From contig JADLBP010000130.1 of NCBI GenBank assembly GCA_020847695.1, positions 1-60,114 on the forward strand: DNA of 60,114 nt. The letters run 5' to 3'. Of the stretch, positions 35,834 to 43,509 are shown piece by piece (positions within the stretch are counted from its first letter, which is position 1; each line of letters starts with the position of its first letter). This DNA is from Planctomycetota bacterium. GTDB lineage: Bacteria > Planctomycetota > UBA1135 > GCA-002686595. A program made the translations under genes and the position numbers. Under the pieces are notes generated by a model that saw nothing but the letters and a program-made list of their open reading frames with translations, did no database searches and was not told where the DNA came from.

Positions 35834-37873
35834 TTGGGACACGCACCGCAACCCGAGTCCGCCCCCGCGCCGGTCGCAGAGCACAAGCCGTACATCTCCG
35901 CCGAGCAGAACCTCGCCGAGTTCACGCCCAAGGCGGTGATCTTCGGCGCGCTGTTCGGGATCCTCTTCGGCGCGGCGACGGTGTACCTCGCGCTGAAGGC
36001 GGGCTTGACGGTCTCGGCCTCCATCCCGATTGCCGTGCTCTCGATCTCGGCGCTGCGCGTCTTCGGACGGCCGACGATCCTCGAGAACAACATCGTGCAG
36101 ACGATCGGCTCCGCCGGGGAGTCGGTCGCGGCGGGCGTCGCGTTCACGATCCCGGCGCTGCTCTTCCTGTCGCCCGGCGCGAACGGCGAAGCGTACTTCG
36201 AGTACGCGCAGATCATGACGCTCGCCGCGGTCGGCGGGATCCTCGGCGTGCTCTTCATGGTGCCGTTGCGCCGCTCGCTGATCGTCGGTGAGCACGGCAC
36301 GTTGCCCTACCCGGAAGGCACCGCTTGCGCGGAGGTGCTCGTCGCCGGGGAGAAGGGCGGCAACATGGCGAAGCTCGTCTTCCAGGGCGTCGGCATCGGG
36401 GCCGTCTACAACGTGCTGATGAAGTGCTTCGCGTTCTGGAAGGAAGCGCCGGCGTACATCAGCGCCAAGACCGCGACCCTTCCGAACGCGACCGTGGCCG
36501 GCGAGCCGACGGCGGAGTACCTCGGCGTCGGGTACATCCTCGGCCCGAAGGTCGGCGGCATCATGGTGTCGGGCGCGATCCTCTCGTGGATCGTGCTGAT
36601 CCCGCTGCTCTCGCTGCTGGTGCCCGAAGCGGATCTCAACGCTGCGCTGACGATGCTCGGTCGCAGCGACGAGTGGATCGCCACCACCGGCGGACCGCGC
36701 AAGGTGTACGAAGCGTACGTGCGCTACATCGGCGCGGGCGCGGTGACGATGGCCGGCATCATCACGCTGGTGCGCACCGCTCCGACGATCTGGCGCGCGA
36801 TCCGCGAGTCCGCCGGTGCGATGAAGCGCGGCTCGGGCGGCGCGGGCGCGGTCAAGCGCACCGATCGCGACCTCCCGATCTGGGTGGTCGGTGTCGGCTC
36901 GCTCGGCTTGGTCGGCGTGCTCACCGCGCTCCCGCTGCTGCCCGGCGGATTCGCCGGCAAGCTCGCGATGGCCGTATTGATGCTCGTCTTCGGCTTCCTG
37001 TTCGTGACCGTCAGCTCGCGCATCGTCGGCATCATCGGGTCGTCGTCGAACCCGATCTCCGGGATGACGATCGCGACGCTGCTCGGCACGGCGCTGGTGT
37101 TCCTCGCGCTCGGCTTGGGCGGCGAGGCGAACCAACCGGTCGCGCTGTGCGTCGGCGCGATCGTGTGTATCGCCGCGGCGAACGCGGGGGCGACCAGCCA
37201 AGACCTCAAGACCGGCTATCTGGTCGGCGCGACGCCGATCCGCCAGCAGATCGGCCTGATGATCGGCGTGGTGGCTTCGGTGCTCGCGATCGGCTTCACG
37301 ATCAAGATGCTCGACACGAGCATGGCGCCCGAAGGCATGGTGCACGGGATCGGCAGCGACAAGCTGCCCGCGCCGCAAGCGACGCTGATGGCGACCGTGA
37401 TCAAGGGCGTGCTCGCGCAGAACCTGCCGTGGGGCTACATCCTGGTCGGCGCGGGGCTGGCGGTCGCGGTGTTCCTGGTCGGCGTCTCGCCGCTCGCGTG
37501 GGCGGTCGGAGCCTATCTGCCGTTCGCGACGTCGTTCACGATCTTCCTCGGTGGCTTGCTGCGCGGCGCGATCGACAAGAAGCGCGGCGCCGCGGCGGCG
37601 GAGAGCGAAGTCAGCCCGGGCATGCTGTACGCGACCGGCCTGGTCGCAGGCGGTGCGCTGACCGGAGTGTTCGTCGGCGGGCTCAGCGGCGTCGACATCG
37701 TGGACGCGGGCAAGGAGAAGTCGCTGATCGCGTACCTCTCCGGCCCCGGCGAGCGCTTCCAGCACTGGCTCGCGCAGTTCGGCGAGTACACCCCCGACCT
37801 CGTGTCGACCGGCATGTTCTGCCTGCTCGGCTACCTGCTCTACCGCGCGGCGATGAAGAAGAGCGAAGTGTGA
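35834..37873 (+). CDS. OPT family oligopeptide transporter (first of tandem pair)
   Basis: Polytopic membrane protein of 679 residues with about 14-16 hydrophobic segments. The TTG start follows a strong AGGAGGAG ribosome binding site, five to seven bases away, which decides the start. Family stretches: AVIFGALFGILFGAATVYLALKAGLT, ENNIVQTIGSAGESVAAGVAFTIPAL, YPEGTACAEVLVAGEKGG and SSSNPISGMTI. OPT proteins take up oligopeptides or metal chelates with protons; the cargo here is unknown. Its location right after the kamA-ligase run is suggestive of peptide transport. A paralogue follows after 30 bases. Confidence 0.93.
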   Translation: MGHAPQPESAPAPVAEHKPYISAEQNLAEFTPKAVIFGALFGILFGAATVYLALKAGLTVSASIPIAVLSISALRVFGRPTILENNIVQTIGSAGESVAAGVAFTIPALLFLSPGANGEAYFEYAQIMTLAAVGGILGVLFMVPLRRSLIVGEHGTLPYPEGTACAEVLVAGEKGGNMAKLVFQGVGIGAVYNVLMKCFAFWKEAPAYISAKTATLPNATVAGEPTAEYLGVGYILGPKVGGIMVSGAILSWIVLIPLLSLLVPEADLNAALTMLGRSDEWIATTGGPRKVYEAYVRYIGAGAVTMAGIITLVRTAPTIWRAIRESAGAMKRGSGGAGAVKRTDRDLPIWVVGVGSLGLVGVLTALPLLPGGFAGKLAMAVLMLVFGFLFVTVSSRIVGIIGSSSNPISGMTIATLLGTALVFLALGLGGEANQPVALCVGAIVCIAAANAGATSQDLKTGYLVGATPIRQQIGLMIGVVASVLAIGFTIKMLDTSMAPEGMVHGIGSDKLPAPQATLMATVIKGVLAQNLPWGYILVGAGLAVAVFLVGVSPLAWAVGAYLPFATSFTIFLGGLLRGAIDKKRGAAAAESEVSPGMLYATGLVAGGALTGVFVGGLSGVDIVDAGKEKSLIAYLSGPGERFQHWLAQFGEYTPDLVSTGMFCLLGYLLYRAAMKKSEV

Positions 37874-37903
37874 GCGCGCGCCGCTCGTGAGTGAGCCCCG
37901 CGT

Positions 37904-40057
37904 GTGAGTGAGACTGCCCCGAGATTCCAACCCGCGGTCCCGGCGGACGAGAGTGCGCCGGAGCTGACGTTTCGCGCGGTCGCGCTCGGCGCGTTGCTCG
38001 GGATCGTCTTCGGGGCGGCGTCGACGTACCTCGCGCTGCGCGTCGGTCTGACCACCAGCGCGTCGGTGCCGATCGCCGTGCTCGCGATCTGGGCGATCAA
38101 GAAGCGCAAGGACCAGCGCGCGATCCTCGAGCACAACATCGTGCAGACCACCGGCTCGGCAGGTGAGTCGGTCGCCTCCGCGGTCGTCTTCACCGTGCCG
38201 GCGCTGATCTTCCTCGGTTTCCCGTTGCAGGTCGGGCTGACGACGTTGATCGCGGCGACCGGCGGGATGCTTGGCGTGCTGATGATGGTGCCGCTGCGGC
38301 GCTACTTGATCGTCAAGGAGCACGGCAAGCTGCGCTATCCCGAGGGCAAGGCCTGCGCGGAGATCCTGCAAGCCGGCGAGAAGGGCGGCACGTCGGCGAC
38401 CAAGGTCTTCTGGGGCCTCGGGATTGGCGCCGGCTTCAAGGCGTTGCAGGCGGTGTTCGCCGGCGTCAAAGGCTCGATCGCGGCGCCGCTCTCCGGGTTC
38501 CGCGGCGCGCAAGTCGGCTGCGACGTCGCGCCCGAGCTGCTCGGCGTCGGCTACATCATCGGATACCGCACGTCGGTGCTGATGGTCGCGGGCAGCCTGC
38601 TCGCGTCGTTCATCCTGATCCCGTTGATCCTGTGGATCGGCGGCTCCTCGGACGCGATCCTCGCGCCGGGCGCGGTGCCGATCCGCGACATGACGCCCGA
38701 CGACGTGTGGGACGCGTACGTGCGCCACATCGGCGCGGGCGCGGTCGCGACCGGCGGCATCTTCGCGCTGATCCGAGCCTTGCCGGCGATCGTGTCGTCG
38801 CTGTCGGCGTCGGCGAAGTCGCTGTTCGGCGGCGCGTCGAGCGCGTCGATCGAGCGCACCGATCGCGACACGCCGCTTCCGGTGCTCGTCGTCGGCGCGC
38901 TCGCGATCGTCGGGTTCATCTGGGCGGTGCCGACGTTCGAGATGAACCTGATGGGGGCCGCGCTGATCCTGGTGCTCGGTTTCCTCTTCGCGGTCGTGAG
39001 CTCGCGGATCACCGGCGAGGTCGGCTCGTCGTCGTGCCCGCTCTCCGGGATGACGATCGGCGTGCTGATGGCGACGTGCGGGCTGTTCCTCCTGCGCGGT
39101 TGGGAGGGCGCGCAGTACGGCCGACAGGCGCTGATGATCGGCGCGGTGATCTGCATCGCGATCTCGAACGCGGGGACGTGCTCGCAGGACCTCAAGACCG
39201 GTTTCCTGGTCGGCGCGACGCCGGTCAAGCAACAGGCGGCGTTGCTCGTCGGCGTGCTGACCAGCGTGCTCGCCGTCGGTTGGACCGCGTACGCGCTCAA
39301 CTTGTCGGAGACGACCGAGCAGAAGCTCGAGCAGCCCTTCGCCGTCGCCGCGCCGCTGTGGCAGGACGCCGAGAGCATCACGAGCATCGACGAGCGCGAC
39401 ACCGCCGAGTATCGCTTCGTGCGTCTGACCGCGAGCGACCTGCCCGCGGGCGTCGAAGAGGGGATCTACCTGGTCGATCCCACCAGCGGCCAAGCGGAGA
39501 TCCGTCGTCACGACGGCATCGGCGCGGGCAAGTTGCGCGCGCCGCAAGCGCGGCTGATGTCGGTGGTGATCGACGGCCTGCTCACGCACAAGTTGCCGTG
39601 GGACCTGATCCTGCTCGGCGTCGCGATCGCGATCTTCATCGAGCTGCTCGGCTTCAACGCGTTGACGTTCGCGGTCGGCGTGTACCTGCCGCTCGCGGGC
39701 ACGCTGCCGGTGTTCCTCGGCGGCCTCGCGCGCAAGCTCGCGGACAAGCGCTACCGCCGCGTCGCCGACGCCGAGGACGAGCCCGAGGGCACGCTGTTCT
39801 CGAGCGGCCTGATCGCGGGCGCGTCGATCCTCGGCATCGCGGCGGCGTTGCTGACGTTCGTGCCCGGCTACGACCGCGACCACGGCTGGCTGCCGGGGCT
39901 CGCGATCCCGGAGCTGTTCGCGAAGGTCGACTCCGCGGGCGAGAAGACCTTTCCGGCCTTCTTCCAGAGCGACGTCGCCGCGGCGGTCGTGCTCGCGGTG
40001 CTCGTGGCGATCATCGTCGTCGCCGCCGCGGGGCCGCGGAAGGACGCGCCGCGCTGA
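37904..40057 (+). CDS. OPT family oligopeptide transporter (second of tandem pair)
   Basis: 717 residues, GTG start 30 bases after its paralogue. It repeats all family motifs (EHNIVQTTGSAGESVASAVVFTVPAL, YPEGKACAEILQAGEKGG, SSCPLSGMTIG). It differs by an inserted soluble stretch of about 60 residues at about 465-530, between a transmembrane segment and the shared APQA(T/R)LM motif, rich in Asp, Glu and Thr. This loop is absent from the first copy and may alter specificity. The pair probably arose by tandem duplication and could work as a heterodimer. Confidence 0.92.
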   Translation: MSETAPRFQPAVPADESAPELTFRAVALGALLGIVFGAASTYLALRVGLTTSASVPIAVLAIWAIKKRKDQRAILEHNIVQTTGSAGESVASAVVFTVPALIFLGFPLQVGLTTLIAATGGMLGVLMMVPLRRYLIVKEHGKLRYPEGKACAEILQAGEKGGTSATKVFWGLGIGAGFKALQAVFAGVKGSIAAPLSGFRGAQVGCDVAPELLGVGYIIGYRTSVLMVAGSLLASFILIPLILWIGGSSDAILAPGAVPIRDMTPDDVWDAYVRHIGAGAVATGGIFALIRALPAIVSSLSASAKSLFGGASSASIERTDRDTPLPVLVVGALAIVGFIWAVPTFEMNLMGAALILVLGFLFAVVSSRITGEVGSSSCPLSGMTIGVLMATCGLFLLRGWEGAQYGRQALMIGAVICIAISNAGTCSQDLKTGFLVGATPVKQQAALLVGVLTSVLAVGWTAYALNLSETTEQKLEQPFAVAAPLWQDAESITSIDERDTAEYRFVRLTASDLPAGVEEGIYLVDPTSGQAEIRRHDGIGAGKLRAPQARLMSVVIDGLLTHKLPWDLILLGVAIAIFIELLGFNALTFAVGVYLPLAGTLPVFLGGLARKLADKRYRRVADAEDEPEGTLFSSGLIAGASILGIAAALLTFVPGYDRDHGWLPGLAIPELFAKVDSAGEKTFPAFFQSDVAAAVVLAVLVAIIVVAAAGPRKDAPR

Positions 40058-40105
40058 TCGGACGCGAGCAGCGCGCTCGTGGCTGGTGCATACTAGAGGG
40101 CCCCG

Positions 40106-41047
40106 ATGTCCGCCCCGCGTCTCTCGATCATCCTGCCGACGTACAACGGCGCCGACGATCTCGCGCGGCTCCTGCCGGCGCTCGCGTCGCAGAAGGTCGA
40201 CGGCGGGTTCGAGATCTGCGCGATCGACTCGAGCTCGACCGACGGCACCCGCGACCTGCTGAAGCGCGCCGGCGCCTCGATCGAGGTCATCCCGAAGAGC
40301 GAGTTCCGCCACGGCGCGACCCGCAACCGCTGCGCGCTCCGGGCGCGTGGCGAGCTGCTCGTCTTCCTCTCCCAGGACGTCGTCCCCGAGGGTTCGCGCT
40401 TCCTCGCCGAGCTCGCGGGCGTCTTCTCCGATCCACGGACCGCCGGCGCGTACGGCCGCGTGTTGCCGTTCGAGAGCGACGATCCGCTGACCGCCCGCAC
40501 GGTGCTCGATCTGCCTGAGGCCGAGGAGCACGAGCTCGTGCGCGACCTCGATCACGTCGCCGGGCTGCACGAGCTCTCCGCCGAGCAGCGCGCCGAGTTC
40601 GTCCGCTTCAACAACGTCGCGAGCGCGATCCGCGCCGACGTGTTCCAGAAGATCCCGTTCCCCGATCTCGCGTTCGGCGAGGACTTCGCGTGGGCCGCGC
40701 GCGCGCTGACCGCCGGTTGGCGCTTGCGCTTCGTGCCGGGCGCGATCGCTCGTCACGCGCACCACTACTCGCCGGCGAAGGCGTACGAGCGCTATCGCGT
40801 CGACGCCGCGTTCCACCGTCTGGTGCACGGCCATCGCCTGCGGCCGAGCCTGGTCTCCGTCGCGCGTGGCTTCGCGTTCGAGGTCGCGGCGGACCTGCGC
40901 TACCTCGCGCGCACCGAGCGCGCGGGGAAATGGTCCGCGTGCTTGCGCTCGCCGATCCTGCGCGGCGCGCAGGTGCTCGGGCAGTGGGTCGGCAGTCACG
41001 GCTACGCCGGCGGGCCGCGCGGCGAAGCCACCGGGCGCATGCGTTGA
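40106..41047 (+). CDS. Family 2 glycosyltransferase, rhamnosyltransferase-like
   Basis: 313 residues; cytosolic or membrane-associated enzyme that adds a sugar from a nucleotide donor to a growing glycan. The GT-A start LSIILPTYNGADDL is followed by IDSSSTDGT, FRHGATRN (a signature shared with the GT2 halves of the next two genes), LSQDVVP and FGEDFAW. The donor sugar is not determinable; relatives are often rhamnosyltransferases. It opens a run of five glycosyltransferase genes, with the next gene four bases downstream. Confidence 0.88.
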   Translation: MSAPRLSIILPTYNGADDLARLLPALASQKVDGGFEICAIDSSSTDGTRDLLKRAGASIEVIPKSEFRHGATRNRCALRARGELLVFLSQDVVPEGSRFLAELAGVFSDPRTAGAYGRVLPFESDDPLTARTVLDLPEAEEHELVRDLDHVAGLHELSAEQRAEFVRFNNVASAIRADVFQKIPFPDLAFGEDFAWAARALTAGWRLRFVPGAIARHAHHYSPAKAYERYRVDAAFHRLVHGHRLRPSLVSVARGFAFEVAADLRYLARTERAGKWSACLRSPILRGAQVLGQWVGSHGYAGGPRGEATGRMR

Positions 41048-41051
41048 GTCG

Positions 41052-43451
41052 ATGACCGCCGTCGCGTCGATCTCGGTCCTCCTCCCGACGTTCCAGGGCG
41101 AGGCGTTCCTCGAACGGGTGCTCGCTGCGCTCGCCGCGCAACGCGTCGGCGTGCCGTGGGACCTGCACGTCGTCGATTCCGGGTCGACCGATCGCACGCT
41201 GGAGCTGCTCGCGGCGGCGCGCGGGCGATTCCCGGTGCCGTTCGAGCTCGAACGCATCCATTCGCTCGAGTTCGACCACGGCGACACGCGCAATCGGCTC
41301 GCGGCGCGCTCGAGCGGCGAGCTCTTGGTCTTCCTGACCCAGGACGCGATCCCGAGCTCGCCGGATTGGCTCGCGACGCTCGCGCGGAACTTCGAGGACC
41401 CCGCGGTCGCCGCCGCGTACTGTCGCAACGTGCCGAGGCCGGACGCGGCGCGGCTGACCAAGCTCTTGAGTGCGTCGGACCTCGGCTACGCGGCCGAGCG
41501 CCGCGAGGTGCGCATGCCGCCGCCCGCGGAGTACGCGCGGCTCGACGCGCACCAGAAGCGCGTGCTCTACAACTTCAACGACGTCGCGTCGGCGGTGCGA
41601 CGCTCGGTGTGGGAGCGGCATCCGTTCCCGCGCACCGAGTTCGGCGAGGACCTGTTGCTCGCCCGCGCGTTGCTCGAAGCCGGGCACACGGTCGTCTACG
41701 ACGCCGCGGCGACCGTCGAGCACAGCCACGACTACGGCGCCGCCGAGCTCGCGAAACGCGCCGAGATCGACGCGCGCTTCAACGCGGAGTGGCTCGATCG
41801 CATCTGCGTCGCGAGCGAGAAGGACGCGCGCGTGCTCGAGGAGCGCTGCGCGGCGACCGATCGAGCGGCGCTCGCCGCGCAGGGACTCGGCGGCGCCGAG
41901 CTCGACACGGAGGCGGCGCGCGCGCGGGAGCTGCGCGGCGCGCTGTTCCACGCGCTGTGGCGCGGCGGACGGAGCACGGTGCGGCACCCGAAGACGCGCG
42001 TGCTCGCGAGCAAGGAGCTCTCGGTGCTGCTGGTCGCGCACGGCTTCCCGCCGGAGACGCTCGCGGGCACCGAGGTGTACACGCAGACGCTCGGGCGCGA
42101 GCTCTTGCGGCGCGGGCACCAGGTGACCGTGCTCGCGCGCAGCGCGCCGAAGCGCTCGGTCGCCGAGGGCGGCCCCGAGGAGTTCGTCCTGCAGCGCGAC
42201 GAGTACGACGGCCTGACGGTCTGGCGGCTGCCGCATCGCCTCGACCACCAGAGCCTGCGCGAGTCCTACGCGCATCCGCGCGTCGAAGCGGCGTTCCGCG
42301 AGCTCGTCCAGCGCGTGCGTCCGGACGTCGTCCACTTCCAACACCTGCTGCACCTCTCGGCGCGCCTGGTCGACGTCGCGCGCGAAGCGGGCGCGGCGAC
42401 GGTGCTGACGCTGAACGACTACTGGGGACTCTGCGCGCGCGTGCAGCTCGTCCGGCCCGACCACGTGCGTTGCGACAACGGGCAGGGACTGGGCTGCCTG
42501 GTCTGCGTCAAGCACAAGGACTACGCGACGATCGAGCGCGCGAAGGGGCTCTACCCGTTCGCCGCGCCGTTGGTGCGCGCCGCCGAGCTCGTGATCTCGC
42601 TGCCGAAGGCGCCGAGCGTCAAGCTGGAGCGCATCCTGCACAAACGCCGCGTCAAGCTCGGCCGGTGGGCGCGCGCGTACCGCGACATGCAGGATCGGCC
42701 GGAGCTCGTGCTCGGCAGCATGGCGCGCGCCGACCTGGTGATCGGACCGAGCCGCTTCCTGCGCGAGAAGTACCTCGCCAGCGGGCGCTTCGACGCGCGG
42801 CGCTTCGTCTACTCCGACTACGGGATGGTCACCGAGCACCTGCGCGCGCTCGCGAAGACGCGCGCCGCCGACGGCGCCGTGCGCTTCGGCTACGTCGGGT
42901 CGTTGGTCTGGTACAAGGGCGTCGACGTGCTCGTGCGCGCGGTGCGCGGGCTCGCGGGAGCGAAGCTCGCGGTCTTCGGTTCGTTCGATCCCGCGAAGGA
43001 CGAGTATCACGCCGAGCTCGCGCGCCTCGCCGATCCCGAGCGCGTCACGTTCCGCGGGCGGTTCGAGAACTCGAAGCTCGCCGAGGTCTATCGCGAGATC
43101 GACGTGCTCGTCGTGCCGTCGGTGTGGTTCGAGAACTCGCCGTTGACGATCCACGAGGCCTTCCTGCTGCGCACGCCGGTGGTCACCAGCGACATCGGCG
43201 GCATGAAGGAGCTCGTGCGCGACGGCGTCGACGGCTTGCACTTCCGAGTCGGCGACGCCGACGACCTGCGCGCGAAGCTCGCGCGTTTCACCACGGAACC
43301 CGAGCTCGTCGCTCGGCTCTCGCAGGACTTCCCGCGCATCAAGACGATCGCCGAGGACGCCGCCGACATGGAGTGGCGCTACCGGGCCCTCGTCGCGGCG
43401 CGCGCTCCTTCCTCCCCGGTGCACCGCGATGTGGAAAAAGCGTCTCGGTAG
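41052..43451 (+). CDS. Bifunctional glycosyltransferase, GT2-GT4 fusion (copy 1)
   Basis: 799 residues. Residues about 5-260 are a GT2 domain (SVLLPTFQGEAFLERVL, VDSGSTDRT, FDHGDTRN, LTQDAIPSS, FGEDLLLARALL). Residues about 315-790 are a GT-B, family 4 domain beginning VLLVAHGFPPETLAGTEVYTQTL, with a middle Cys pair (GLGCLVC) and ending in the donor-binding VWFENSPLTIHEAF...TPVVTSDIGGMKELV segment. The fusion implies two consecutive sugar additions. It is a tandem paralogue of the following gene, with whole stretches identical (for example SSPDWLATLARNF). Confidence 0.9.
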   Translation: MTAVASISVLLPTFQGEAFLERVLAALAAQRVGVPWDLHVVDSGSTDRTLELLAAARGRFPVPFELERIHSLEFDHGDTRNRLAARSSGELLVFLTQDAIPSSPDWLATLARNFEDPAVAAAYCRNVPRPDAARLTKLLSASDLGYAAERREVRMPPPAEYARLDAHQKRVLYNFNDVASAVRRSVWERHPFPRTEFGEDLLLARALLEAGHTVVYDAAATVEHSHDYGAAELAKRAEIDARFNAEWLDRICVASEKDARVLEERCAATDRAALAAQGLGGAELDTEAARARELRGALFHALWRGGRSTVRHPKTRVLASKELSVLLVAHGFPPETLAGTEVYTQTLGRELLRRGHQVTVLARSAPKRSVAEGGPEEFVLQRDEYDGLTVWRLPHRLDHQSLRESYAHPRVEAAFRELVQRVRPDVVHFQHLLHLSARLVDVAREAGAATVLTLNDYWGLCARVQLVRPDHVRCDNGQGLGCLVCVKHKDYATIERAKGLYPFAAPLVRAAELVISLPKAPSVKLERILHKRRVKLGRWARAYRDMQDRPELVLGSMARADLVIGPSRFLREKYLASGRFDARRFVYSDYGMVTEHLRALAKTRAADGAVRFGYVGSLVWYKGVDVLVRAVRGLAGAKLAVFGSFDPAKDEYHAELARLADPERVTFRGRFENSKLAEVYREIDVLVVPSVWFENSPLTIHEAFLLRTPVVTSDIGGMKELVRDGVDGLHFRVGDADDLRAKLARFTTEPELVARLSQDFPRIKTIAEDAADMEWRYRALVAARAPSSPVHRDVEKASR

Positions 43452-43509
43452 AGCGCTGCGCGGCGTTCCCTCCGCCCGCGCTTGCGCGTAGGCTTGTCCG
43501 CCCGTTTCG

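Noticed and set aside
35486..41461. Antisense open frame of 1991 codons across the OPT transporter genes
   Set aside because: Same composition effect; its product is dominated by Arg, Asp, His and Gln with no recognisable fold, while both OPT genes on the other strand are full length.
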